DNA of 64,000 nt from an uncultured Marinicella sp. (GTDB taxonomy: Bacteria; Pseudomonadota; Gammaproteobacteria; Xanthomonadales; Marinicellaceae): NCBI GenBank assembly GCA_947502595.1, contig CANNAM010000003.1:124001-188000 (forward strand). Reading direction: 5' to 3'. The notes under the pieces are model-generated. The model had not been told where the DNA came from. It saw only the letters and a program-made list of their open reading frames with translations, and did not search any database. Position numbers and translations under genes: made by a program. How positions within the stretch are numbered: the first letter of the stretch is position 1; each line of letters starts with the position of its first letter. Shown here piece by piece: positions 18,110-26,873 of the stretch.

Positions 18110-18817
18110 TTATTTAACTTCGATTAACTCAACGTCAAAAATCAAAGTGCTGTTAGGACCAATTGCGCCGCCTGGTCTGGCATCGGCACCGTAGGCCAAC
18201 TCAGGTGGGATGTAAAAACGGTATTTAGAACCCGCATTCATTAATTGCAATCCTTCAGTCCAACCTTTAATCACTTGGTTCAAGGCAAAAGTAGCCGGTT
18301 GGCCACGATCAACTGAGCTGTCAAATTTAGTGCCATCAATCAATGTGCCGGTGTAATGTACCACCACTGTGGCAGTTTCGGAACCTGGTTTGGCGCCTTC
18401 ACCTTGCTCTAAAACTTCATATAACATGCCTGATTCAGTGCTCATAACGCCTTTTTCACTGGCTTTGGCTTTTAAGAATGCCGCACCTTTTTCAGCATTT
18501 TCAACTTTTTGAACTTCCAACTCAGCCATCATTTTTTCTCTTTTGGCTTTTTGAACTTCTTGTTGTTTTTGCTGGATGATGCCACGGATGTTAGTCAACT
18601 GTTCTTCGGTCAGGCGCAAATCACGACCAGCAACACCATCTTCTAAACCCTTTAAAAACGACTCTTTGTCGAATTCTAATTCTGAGTCATTTAAATACTT
18701 ACCCACATCAGATCCAATTTTGTAATTAATCTGACCATTTTCAGATTCCATGTCAGCCCAAGATGTGGCGCTCAATAATACCCCGGTTACACCCAGGACT
18801 ACGGCTAGTTTCTTCAT
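18110..18817 (-). CDS. FKBP-type peptidyl-prolyl cis-trans isomerase, periplasmic (FkpA/Mip-like)
   Basis: 235 residues: a signal peptide (about 1-21, ending SWA), an N-terminal helical dimerisation part (residues about 25-125, with GLEDGVAGRDLRLTEEQL), and a C-terminal FKBP domain (about 130-235, TVVVHYTGTLIDGTKFDSS, GQPATFALNQVIKGW, YGADARPGGAIGPNSTLIFDVELIEV). Such proteins catalyse proline isomerisation and act as chaperones for outer-membrane proteins. Monocistronic, ending at the shared terminator. Confidence 0.93.
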   Translation of the reverse strand: MKKLAVVLGVTGVLLSATSWADMESENGQINYKIGSDVGKYLNDSELEFDKESFLKGLEDGVAGRDLRLTEEQLTNIRGIIQQKQQEVQKAKREKMMAELEVQKVENAEKGAAFLKAKASEKGVMSTESGMLYEVLEQGEGAKPGSETATVVVHYTGTLIDGTKFDSSVDRGQPATFALNQVIKGWTEGLQLMNAGSKYRFYIPPELAYGADARPGGAIGPNSTLIFDVELIEVK

Positions 18818-19063
18818 TCATTATCTCCAATTATTAGCATGTTATATGACCCAACCAATCGACCAGATTGATCCAAGCGGGTGATTATAACAAAAATATG
18901 CAACCATTTTTCAATAACTATGTCTCAGTTTGGTAAGCCAAGGCTTGTATTGATGACGATTGACCTATATTATTTATTCAAGCCATCTGGCAATATGATT
19001 TACAAAAAGTTCAATTCAGGTGATTGAATAACCAAAAAAACAACCTAAAGGAACACAACAACA

Positions 19064-21253
19064 ATGAACCGAAGCAAATACCCAGTAATTCTGGGCAGTT
19101 TAATCTTTGCTGTTTTAAGCAGCACTTTGGTGCTGGCAAAAGTAGACTTAGAAGCCCTCAAGCCCAGCCCCAAGCATCAAAATGAAAGCCGCTTGGTGGT
19201 GCAGCTGGTTGAGCGAATGCACTACAAAAACACCGAATTAAATGATGAATTTTCGCAACAAATCTTGACCAAGTACATCTCAATATTAGACCCCAATAAA
19301 ATGTACTTCTTGGGAGAGGATGTGCTGGCATTTGATCGCTGGAAAAATAAATTAGACGATGGCTTAAGGGCTGGTCAACTGAAACCCGCGTTTGAAATTT
19401 TCAATGTCTTCAAACAACGTGTGGCCAGTCAAAAAGCACATGCTTTGAAAGTACTGGATACCGACCTAGACTTTGAACAAGATGAAGTTTTTCAATGGGA
19501 CAGAGAAAAAGCAGCTTATGCCATTGACCAATCTGAACTGAATGAACTGTGGCGCAAGAAAGTAAAGAATGATTATTTAAGTCTAAAGTTGCTCAAGAAA
19601 GAACCTGAAAAAATTAAAGAAACATTGAGCAAGCGTTATACAGTGATGGCTAAACGCATTGATGACATGAAAAGTGATGACGTCTTTCAGTATTTCATTA
19701 ATGCTTATTTGAGCTTGGTTGAACCGCATACCGGTTATATGGAACCAATCACTTCTGAAAACTTCGAAATTAACATGAAGTTATCACTGGAAGGCATCGG
19801 CGCTGTATTGGGGAATGACGGTGAATACACCTCCATTCAAACCATAGTCAAAGGTGGACCTGCCGATATGGAAGGCTCTTTGAAAAGCGGAGATAAAGTA
19901 TTGGCTGTCGGCCAAGATGATGAAGGCAGTTTCGAAGATGTGGTCGGCTGGGGCTTAGAAGATGTGGTACAACTGATTCGTGGTGAAAAAGGCTCAACAG
20001 TACGTTTGCGGGTAATCGCTGAAGAAGACGGTCCTGATGCCATGCCTCATGTGGTTCACATTGTACGAGATAAAGTAAAACTGGAACAGCAGGCTGCACA
20101 GTATAAAATCATGCAAGTCAAAGACGGCCAACATGACCGTAAAATTGGCGTCATTGATTTACCTACTTTTTACCTAGACTTTGCCGCCCTTCAAAACAGT
20201 GATCCAGATTACCGCAGCACAACCAAAGACGTGAAACGAATATTAAAGGTATTCGAAGCAGAAGGGGTGCAGGGCATTGTGGTTGACCTGCGTAACAACG
20301 GTGGCGGCTCATTGTATGAAGCCATTCAACTTTCAGGCTTATTCATTGATAAAGGGCCTATCGTACAAACCAAATTAAGTCACGGTAAGATTGAAGTTAA
20401 ACGTGATGTTGACCCCAACATTATTTGGAAAGGCCCAATGGTGGTTATGGTCAATAAATTGTCGGCGTCCGCTTCAGAAATTTTTGCTGCGGCCATGCAA
20501 GATTATGGTCGAGCGGTCATTGTTGGTGGCCAAACTTATGGCAAAGGCACAGTACAAAACGTCATGCCATTGAATGAATACGTTAACAATACCGAACTTG
20601 AGCTGGGTCAATTAAAAATGACCATGGGACAGTTTTTTCGCATCAATGGCGGCAGCACCCAAAACCGTGGTGTGATACCTGATATTGAGTTCCCAGCACC
20701 TCCTGGCTTTGAAAAATTTGGTGAATCTGCCTATGAAAATGCCTTGCCTTGGAACAGCATTTCGAGCAGCGATTACACCATGTTTGATGATTTATCCGAA
20801 GAAATATCAGAGTTGAAACAGTTGTACGCCAGCAGAACCGAGGTAAATTTTGAGTTTGATTTCTTGAAAAAAGAAATTGAATTGTATGAAAAAGACAAAC
20901 AAGACCCCACCATTTCTTTGTCTTTAACCGAACGCCAACGTTTGGTCGAAGAACGCAAAGCCAGAAAGCAAGAGCGCAAAGAAAAACGTGAAGCCATGTT
21001 AGCAGCAGCAACACCCAATCCATTGTTGGGCGAAGTCACTTTGCTGTTTGACTCCACCGATGAATTAAAGTCTGAAGACACTTTAGCTGCTGAAAAAGCC
21101 GCCAAAGAAGCGGCTGAAACAGAAGAAGACGAGGAGGCAGAAGAGGAATTTGTTGACTTCCGCTTACATGAAACCGCCCGGATTTTGGCCGATTTCATTG
21201 ATATGAAGATGGAAAACTTGATTGCCACAGCGGACAAATCAAGCAAAGAATAA
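19064..21253 (+). CDS. prc: Carboxy-terminal processing (tail-specific) protease
   Basis: Periplasmic serine protease of family S41 that trims C-termini and controls peptidoglycan hydrolases. The 729-residue protein (E. coli Prc about 680) has a signal peptide (1-25), an N-terminal helical domain, a PDZ domain (about 240-335, LEGIGAVL ... GGPADMEGSLKSGDKVLAVG), and the protease core with SASASEIFAAAMQDYGRA; catalytic Ser469 and Lys494 have the same 25-residue spacing as the E. coli Ser430/Lys455 pair. The C-terminal part contains an acidic Glu/Ala-rich run (about residues 690-705). A strong terminator follows. Confidence 0.95.
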   Translation: MNRSKYPVILGSLIFAVLSSTLVLAKVDLEALKPSPKHQNESRLVVQLVERMHYKNTELNDEFSQQILTKYISILDPNKMYFLGEDVLAFDRWKNKLDDGLRAGQLKPAFEIFNVFKQRVASQKAHALKVLDTDLDFEQDEVFQWDREKAAYAIDQSELNELWRKKVKNDYLSLKLLKKEPEKIKETLSKRYTVMAKRIDDMKSDDVFQYFINAYLSLVEPHTGYMEPITSENFEINMKLSLEGIGAVLGNDGEYTSIQTIVKGGPADMEGSLKSGDKVLAVGQDDEGSFEDVVGWGLEDVVQLIRGEKGSTVRLRVIAEEDGPDAMPHVVHIVRDKVKLEQQAAQYKIMQVKDGQHDRKIGVIDLPTFYLDFAALQNSDPDYRSTTKDVKRILKVFEAEGVQGIVVDLRNNGGGSLYEAIQLSGLFIDKGPIVQTKLSHGKIEVKRDVDPNIIWKGPMVVMVNKLSASASEIFAAAMQDYGRAVIVGGQTYGKGTVQNVMPLNEYVNNTELELGQLKMTMGQFFRINGGSTQNRGVIPDIEFPAPPGFEKFGESAYENALPWNSISSSDYTMFDDLSEEISELKQLYASRTEVNFEFDFLKKEIELYEKDKQDPTISLSLTERQRLVEERKARKQERKEKREAMLAAATPNPLLGEVTLLFDSTDELKSEDTLAAEKAAKEAAETEEDEEAEEEFVDFRLHETARILADFIDMKMENLIATADKSSKE

Positions 21254-21274
21254 AACAGCAAATAAATCAAAGTT

Positions 21275-21310
21275 TAAATAAAAGCCTGAATTCGTTCAGG
21301 CTTTTATTTA
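21275..21310. terminator. Intrinsic terminator with TTCG tetraloop (prc)
   Basis: A perfect 16-bp inverted repeat (21275-21290 with 21295-21310) around TTCG; the GC-rich core AGCCTGAA / TTCAGGCT is flanked by A-rich and T-rich arms, so it can work for prc and for transcripts coming from pepQ on the other strand. Confidence 0.93.
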
Positions 21311-21355
21311 TCCAGTAACTGAAAAATCACTCACCGTCAGTCAATGCTATATAAC

Positions 21356-22633
21356 TTAGCGGCTCAAGTTTATCGAATCTTTTTTCTTAACCACGACATT
21401 GTCTTCAATGCGAATACCGCCGTACGGCATAAAAGCATCAACTTTTTCCCAGTTGACATCTTTATGACCTGCAATTTTCTGTAACAACATCGGAATAAAA
21501 TATAAACCTGGCTCAATGGTAATCACCGCGTTTTCACGCAAGGTGTCAGTTAATCGCAAATAAGGGTATTCAGCGGGTGGTTTTCTAACCGTACCCACAT
21601 GGTCAGTCACATGGCCTGATACATCGTGAACTTGCAGCCCCAAGTAATGACCTAATCCATGCGGCAAGAACGTCTGGGATAAGCCCGATTCAACTGCTGT
21701 TTCTGCACTGCAATTAAGCACTTTAAATTCATGTAACACCGCTGCAATATTCAAATGCGCTTGGCGGTGTAAGGCCACATAATCTTGCCCTACCACTGCC
21801 TGCTTACACAAGTTTTGTTGGTGCTCATCAAGCTTGCTGACCATCTCTGAAAATGCACCTTCTGCATAGGCATAGGTCCGAGTGATGTCTGCAGCATAGC
21901 CTTTGTAATTGGCTCCTGCGTCGATCAAGAATGATTTCAATTCATGGCCAGGCAGCCGTTCACGACTTTGGTATTGGTAGTGCAACACTGCTGGGTTTTC
22001 ATTCAATGCCACAATGTTGCCATAGGGCATTTGATGTTCATTGTGCTCACAAGCTTTTAAGTAGGCCAGGTGAATTTCAAACTCACTGCATCCGTCATAA
22101 AAAGCCTGTTCAGCAGCTGCGTGTCCTTTGAGCGCTAAAGCATTGGCTTGGCCAATACAGTGTATTTCATACGCTGTTTTTTGTACGCGGCTGAAGTGCA
22201 GGTAATTGATTAAGGCGCTTGGATTGGTGACAGCGTCTGATAAAGGCTGTAACTCTGCAGAACCTATCCAAGCATGGTTTTTTTCAGCTTTAAAGTCTGG
22301 CAATTCTGCATAATGACCAATTACCTTGATGTCAAAGTAATCTGCCCATTGCCCTTGGCTGTTATCAATAATTTTATGCCAAAAATCAGCCGGTTGATTT
22401 AAATATACAGTTGGTTTTTGCCCTGGTTTGAAATGCAATACACTGCTGACAACGTTCGGCACCGGAACCCACCACTTAAAATGTGGATTGATGCTGTGCG
22501 GTGGTGCCATGTCGTCTAAAAAGTTATTTGTTGGGTGCCCTGAATATATCCACACCCCATCAAAACCAGCATGGGCTAAAGCTTCGGTGGTTACTTGGGT
22601 TAAATATTCAATGTGCTTTTTAAATAAGTTCAT
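21356..22633 (-). CDS. pepQ: Xaa-Pro dipeptidase
   Basis: Metalloenzyme of the M24 pita-bread family that cleaves Xaa-Pro dipeptides. I use the ATG at 22633 (425 residues, MNLFKKHIEYL), 16 bp past the tatD stop; the longer frame would overlap tatD. Metal ligands are visible in IDAGANYKGYAADITRTY (Asp pair), LPHGLGHYLGLQVHD (His), ITIEPGLYF (Glu) and GGIRIEDN (Glu). Probably co-transcribed with tatD. Confidence 0.93.
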   Translation of the reverse strand: MNLFKKHIEYLTQVTTEALAHAGFDGVWIYSGHPTNNFLDDMAPPHSINPHFKWWVPVPNVVSSVLHFKPGQKPTVYLNQPADFWHKIIDNSQGQWADYFDIKVIGHYAELPDFKAEKNHAWIGSAELQPLSDAVTNPSALINYLHFSRVQKTAYEIHCIGQANALALKGHAAAEQAFYDGCSEFEIHLAYLKACEHNEHQMPYGNIVALNENPAVLHYQYQSRERLPGHELKSFLIDAGANYKGYAADITRTYAYAEGAFSEMVSKLDEHQQNLCKQAVVGQDYVALHRQAHLNIAAVLHEFKVLNCSAETAVESGLSQTFLPHGLGHYLGLQVHDVSGHVTDHVGTVRKPPAEYPYLRLTDTLRENAVITIEPGLYFIPMLLQKIAGHKDVNWEKVDAFMPYGGIRIEDNVVVKKKDSINLSR

Positions 22634-22649
22634 GGGTTTCTCGGTGTTT

Positions 22650-23429
22650 TTAAATATTAAAAAATGTGCGGCTGTTTGCGGTGGTGGCAGCAACCAATTC
22701 CGCAAAACTCAAATTCAGCTGTTTGGCTATAAATCTTGCAATGTGCGGCAAATTTTTAGGTTCATTGCGCCTGGTTTTGGGCTTGGGCTCTAAATTCCTG
22801 GGAATTAAATAAGGTGCATCTGTTTCAATCAACAAGCGATCCAGAGGGATGTTATGGATTAATTCCAATAAATGTTTGCCTCGCCGTTCATCACAAATCC
22901 ACCCCGTGATACCAATGTAACAATCCAAATCTAAATACTCAAACAAAGCCTGCTCATTGTCCGTAAAACAGTGCACCACCACATGATTCAACTGGTCACG
23001 ATGGGCTTTGAGGATGGGCCCAAAATCCACATGTGCTTCTCGCTGGTGCAAAAATATTGGCATGTTATTGTCACTGGCCAACTGGATGTGCTGCTCAAAA
23101 GAAAAAATCTGCGCAGGCCGAGGTGAAATATCGCGAAAATAATCCAAACCCGTTTCGCCAACAGCCACGACTTTTTCATCGTTGAGTAAGTTCTGCAGGG
23201 TCGCTTCAACCTCACCATTGAAATCACTGGCGTGGTGAGGATGAATACCCGCTGTGGCGTAACAACAGTCTTCATATTGATGAGCCAAATGCATGGCTTT
23301 TTGCGAACAATCAACATCAGAGCCAGTGATAATAAATGTTTCAACGCCCGCATCTCGTGCATTCTGGATGACTTCATCACGGTCTTTATCAAAACTTTCG
23401 TGGGTTAAATTAGCACCTATATCAATCAT
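22650..23429 (-). CDS. tatD: TatD-family metal-dependent deoxyribonuclease
   Basis: 259 residues, TIM-barrel hydrolase with 3'-5' DNase activity known for E. coli TatD. Motifs are MIDIGANLTHESFDKD at the start, AGIHPHHA, VAVGETGLDYFRD, FLHQREAH, VHCFTDN, and the C-terminal LIETDAPYLIPRN. The LTHESF form and short length match TatD itself better than YcfH or YjjV. Upstream of pepQ, which starts 16 bp after it. Confidence 0.9.
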   Translation of the reverse strand: MIDIGANLTHESFDKDRDEVIQNARDAGVETFIITGSDVDCSQKAMHLAHQYEDCCYATAGIHPHHASDFNGEVEATLQNLLNDEKVVAVGETGLDYFRDISPRPAQIFSFEQHIQLASDNNMPIFLHQREAHVDFGPILKAHRDQLNHVVVHCFTDNEQALFEYLDLDCYIGITGWICDERRGKHLLELIHNIPLDRLLIETDAPYLIPRNLEPKPKTRRNEPKNLPHIARFIAKQLNLSFAELVAATTANSRTFFNI

Positions 23430-23530
23430 AATATGTAACTGGGTTCATTTTTGGTTTATTCAACATTCATATACAATTCAGTCAGGTTAGGTAATATATC
23501 AATCATTACCCAATACGCGGAGATTTTTTT

Positions 23531-24517
23531 ATGAAAAAGATAATTACTTTATGTGCTTTATTAATGACCAGTATAAGCAGTTGGTCATTTACCCCTGAAT
23601 CAGGGCACTACTGGGACCCTAACCAACCAGGTTCTGGTTACACCCTTGAAATACAAGATAACCATTTGTTTGGTTCTTTCTATGTATATGACACTTTCGG
23701 CAACCCAATTTGGTACACCACATCAGGCTTTTTAGATGGCAATGCTTATTATGAAAGTTTTGTGGCCATCAGTTATGACGGCCAATGTGTAGGCTGTCCT
23801 TGGACAGACAACACCACAGTATTGAGCGATATTGAGACCGTTAGAATTAATTTTTTAACTGAAACTACTGCCACCATTGAAATGTTGGGACAGGTCAAAA
23901 CAATTGAGCGATTTAATTTCTTTTTAGGTGATGAACTACAAAAAATGCGTGGTGAATGGCAATTGGTTTATGACGTTTCTGAATACAGCAACAACTACCC
24001 TTTCTATGCGGATGTGTTGATTTTTGAACAAACCGAAACCTTTAATGGCGATTACTTGGCCACTGGTTGTCGCTCTGAAAACACCACCTATAATCGCTGC
24101 ACGAATTATGCTTTGAACAACAATGATTTGGCTGCAGCTTATGACACAGTCAATGATGAACTGATTGCCGTGGTGCGAGATGACGCCAATTATTATTTGG
24201 CCTATTATTTAAAAACCGGCACCGATCAATTCGATGGTGAAGCTTTTTCATATGCCGTTGGCTCTTCACCCAACCTGAACCAAAATGGTTTTACTGTGCG
24301 TGGCTTCAGAACCGCCAGCAAACATTTTGTGGACACTGGAACTGGCCCTGCAAAAACCAATGCTGATGATTCCGAGCGCAAGCACAAAACTCTGGGCTTG
24401 AATCAAATGCTGGACCTACAATTGCTCAACAAAGCTTCAAGTTCTGAACTGGACCAAGCCACCCAGAACAGAATAATTAATACCATCAAACGATTAGAAC
24501 AGCAATTAAAAAAATAA
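23531..24517 (+). CDS. Secreted protein with W-D-P-P-G-x-G domain, function unknown
   Basis: 328 residues with a signal peptide (about 1-19) and a clear GGAG-type ribosome site (23519-23522). Just after the signal comes SGHYWDPNQPGSGYTLEIQDN, then LFGSFYVYDTFGNPIWYTTSG, a domain I have seen as recurrent in secreted proteins of Xanthomonadales-like bacteria but cannot name. There are Cys pairs at CVGC and CRSENTTYNRC. The C-terminal 50 residues are polar and helical. A related domain appears at the C-terminus of the sialidase-like protein at 49656. A terminator follows. Confidence 0.75.
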   Translation: MKKIITLCALLMTSISSWSFTPESGHYWDPNQPGSGYTLEIQDNHLFGSFYVYDTFGNPIWYTTSGFLDGNAYYESFVAISYDGQCVGCPWTDNTTVLSDIETVRINFLTETTATIEMLGQVKTIERFNFFLGDELQKMRGEWQLVYDVSEYSNNYPFYADVLIFEQTETFNGDYLATGCRSENTTYNRCTNYALNNNDLAAAYDTVNDELIAVVRDDANYYLAYYLKTGTDQFDGEAFSYAVGSSPNLNQNGFTVRGFRTASKHFVDTGTGPAKTNADDSERKHKTLGLNQMLDLQLLNKASSSELDQATQNRIINTIKRLEQQLKK

Positions 24518-24543
24518 GCCTGCAATAACTTAAGTCTCTAACC

Positions 24544-24577
24544 AAGCCAGCACCCAATTAGGGGCTGGCTTTTTTTA
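24544..24577 (+). terminator. Intrinsic terminator
   Basis: AAGCCAGC (with CCC after a one-base bulge) at 24544-24555 pairs with GGGGCTGGCTT (24561-24571), followed by a T-run to 24576. It ends the secreted-protein transcript. Confidence 0.85.
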
Positions 24578-24728
24578 ATGGTAATTGTTTGACAACAATC
24601 AATTTTTCACATTGTTGAGTGTTATAAACTATTTACAAATGCATACAACGATTCAGTTAGGCGACTCACTCAGAGACGTTGATGCGGTTGATTTAACTGA
24701 TTCATGAGGGCGTGCAAAGAGGATATTA

Positions 24729-25073
24729 TTGATGAGGGCTTTGATACAATCACAACTTTTAGCAGAATTGCGAAAATTATTAGTTGATGAACAACAAAGC
24801 TTGCAACGTTTGCTGAATCAACCAAAATTACAACTGCTTCAAAAACAGCCAATCAATACCGCCATTCAACACAAAACCGCTGCAGATACCATAGCCACCT
24901 ACCCCCTGCATCAAGCGGCTCAAATAAAACTTTCACAAATCAATAAAGCCATCAACCGCATCAAAACTGGCAGTTATGGCTTGTGTGTAGTGTGTGGCCA
25001 TTCAATTCATGAGGAACGCTTAATAGCCATTCCTCACACGCCTTTTTGCAGTCAATGCATCAGCGCCCATTAA
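24729..25073 (+). CDS. DksA/TraR-type C4 zinc-finger protein
   Basis: 114 residues. The N-terminal 60 residues are helical and Gln/Leu-rich; the C-terminus has INRIKTGSYGLCVVCG ... IPHTPFCSQCISAH, a C-x2-C-x17-C-x2-C zinc finger of the DksA/TraR type. Full DksA carries two catalytic Asp residues at a coiled-coil tip (DxxDxA); here TAADTIA contains only a partial match. It could modulate RNA polymerase, or be a smaller YbiI/DksA-like protein of unknown role. The codon start could also be the second Met (24732). Confidence 0.78.
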   Translation: MMRALIQSQLLAELRKLLVDEQQSLQRLLNQPKLQLLQKQPINTAIQHKTAADTIATYPLHQAAQIKLSQINKAINRIKTGSYGLCVVCGHSIHEERLIAIPHTPFCSQCISAH

Positions 25074-25221
25074 ACCCAATACCCACCCCTCAGGGCTAGG
25101 CTTTAAACACTCATTTACGGCATAACAGTTTAATAAATATGAATAACCATTCACTCTGAATTGCGCCCAGCAACTGAGCACTGAAAGACAAGCAGCGCAA
25201 CACAAAAGGCCCAAGTTTTCC

Positions 25222-25857
25222 TTAGTCGTAGTAGTCCTCTAAACCCTCATCTAAATGCCAATCTTTGAGCACCGGGCGGTCAATGTCCTTGGTGTTATAA
25301 GCTAAAAACACACCGGTTAAAAAACCAAACATGTGTGACTCCCAAGAAATGCCCACCTGACCCGGAAATATGCCCCAAATCATATAACCATACATGAAAG
25401 CTATGGCAATCGATATACCAATTGATTGGATGTCCTTTTTTAAGAAACCACTGACAAACAAATAACTCAATAAGGCATAAAACAAGCCGCTGGAACCGAT
25501 GTGATTGACCTCTCTACCAAACAGCCACACCAATGCCCCGGTCAAAACCACACTGAAAAAAACTGTACGTTTGGCCACTTTGGGGTAGTTACCAAACAAG
25601 GCCACCATAGCCAAAAACATCGGTAAACTGTTGTCTATTAAATGCGGCCAACCACTGTGAATAAAGGGCATAGTTACGATACCCAACAAACCCTCAAAGG
25701 TTCTTGGCTTGGTACCAAACTGGGTCAATGGCAAGACCTGCGCCAGTAAAAACAAGCCCCAAATCACGGCTAAGAACATCAGGCTGACGCGGAAAGCTTT
25801 GGGCCATTGTCGCATCCGGCTGCGTGCGTATTCGTTATCTAAATGTGGGATTTTCAT
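25222..25857 (-). CDS. Rhomboid-family intramembrane serine protease
   Basis: 211 residues with six hydrophobic segments. The catalytic dyad is visible as Ser123 in GSSG (GxSG motif) and His175 in SWESHMFGFLTG; HLIDN (about 71-75) supplies the usual oxyanion His/Asn of the second membrane helix. Cleaves membrane proteins within the bilayer; the substrate is unknown. The acidic C-terminal tail (GLEDYYD) is short. Transcribed toward the zinc-finger gene, 48 bp downstream of the LpxL-like gene on the same strand. Confidence 0.9.
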   Translation of the reverse strand: MKIPHLDNEYARSRMRQWPKAFRVSLMFLAVIWGLFLLAQVLPLTQFGTKPRTFEGLLGIVTMPFIHSGWPHLIDNSLPMFLAMVALFGNYPKVAKRTVFFSVVLTGALVWLFGREVNHIGSSGLFYALLSYLFVSGFLKKDIQSIGISIAIAFMYGYMIWGIFPGQVGISWESHMFGFLTGVFLAYNTKDIDRPVLKDWHLDEGLEDYYD

Positions 25858-25905
25858 TGACTGTCAGGGCTTAAAACTTATGGATGGGGACAGTCACCGC
25901 AAATA

Positions 25906-26814
25906 TCAATAGAAGCGCTCAGCGCCCGGCGGCCTGGTTTTGAAGCGTTTGTGTAACCACAGGTATTGGTCAGGGGCCTGTTTAACCATCTGCTCAATGT
26001 TGGCGTTAATTCGCTGGGTATCAACCTGTACATCTCGACTTGGAAAGTCAGTCATAGGTGGAGAAATACTGAGCTCATAATACGGCGCTTGGCTGATTCT
26101 TTGCACCGCATAAAACATCACCTGACAACCAGAGATTCTGGCCAATTGGTGAGTGGCTGTAATGGTCGATGCAGGGGTTCCAAAGAAATCAGCAAAAATG
26201 GACTGGCCACGGCGGTAATCTTGGTCTGGTGCATACCAAAGCACCCCACCTGATTTCAGGTATTTAACCATGGCTTTCAATTGATCACGACTGAACATGG
26301 CATCGGCATACTGTAACCGGGCTTTTTTAACCACATATTCTTGCACTGGATTTTTGTGCGGTCGATATACGCCAGCAACTGGAAATTGTTCACAAATGGC
26401 CCGCCCACCCACATCCAAAGCAGTGAAATGACCTGACACCAGCAGCACACCTTGCTTGGCTGCCAGTGCGCTTTCTAAATGCGCCTTACCAGCTATCTTC
26501 AGGTTGTTAAATGGATGTGGTGAGCGGTTCAAAAAAGTTCGCAAAGTTTGGCTTACCATCATACCCGTTTCACGGTAATTCTGTTGCATCAAAGCTTGTT
26601 GCTCAACTGCATTTAATTCCGGAAAGCAACTTTGAATATTTTTTTCAATCACCACTCGCCTGGACTTAAACAGCACCCTAAACAACCAACCCACACCACG
26701 ACCGAATGACAGCAGTAAACGGTAAGGCAAATGCGCCAGCAACCAACACAAAGCATACACTGTCCAAGCCGGCAAATGTCGCCAAAATGGCGGTTTGTTT
26801 AGCTGCTTAGGCAC
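25906..26814 (-). CDS. Lipid A biosynthesis late acyltransferase (LpxL/LpxM family)
   Basis: 302 residues, inner-membrane acyltransferase that adds a secondary acyl chain to Kdo2-lipid IVA or a precursor. There is an N-terminal hydrophobic segment (about 14-32), the active-site HX4D motif as His129-Phe-Thr-Ala-Leu-Asp134 in SGHFTALD, GVYRPHKNP, and the DQDYRRGQSIFADFFG region. Which acyl chain it transfers (LpxL versus LpxM type) cannot be told from sequence alone. Confidence 0.9.
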   Translation of the reverse strand: MPKQLNKPPFWRHLPAWTVYALCWLLAHLPYRLLLSFGRGVGWLFRVLFKSRRVVIEKNIQSCFPELNAVEQQALMQQNYRETGMMVSQTLRTFLNRSPHPFNNLKIAGKAHLESALAAKQGVLLVSGHFTALDVGGRAICEQFPVAGVYRPHKNPVQEYVVKKARLQYADAMFSRDQLKAMVKYLKSGGVLWYAPDQDYRRGQSIFADFFGTPASTITATHQLARISGCQVMFYAVQRISQAPYYELSISPPMTDFPSRDVQVDTQRINANIEQMVKQAPDQYLWLHKRFKTRPPGAERFY

Positions 26815-26873
26815 GAATGAATGGCCTCAAGTTTTGCTTCACTGACTGCAAGTTAAACCACAATCTGTCGTGT

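Noticed and set aside
20773..21270. 165-codon minus-strand Ser-rich frame opposite prc
   Set aside because: Arises from the Glu/Lys/Ala-rich C-terminus of Prc read backwards; no family features or start signals.
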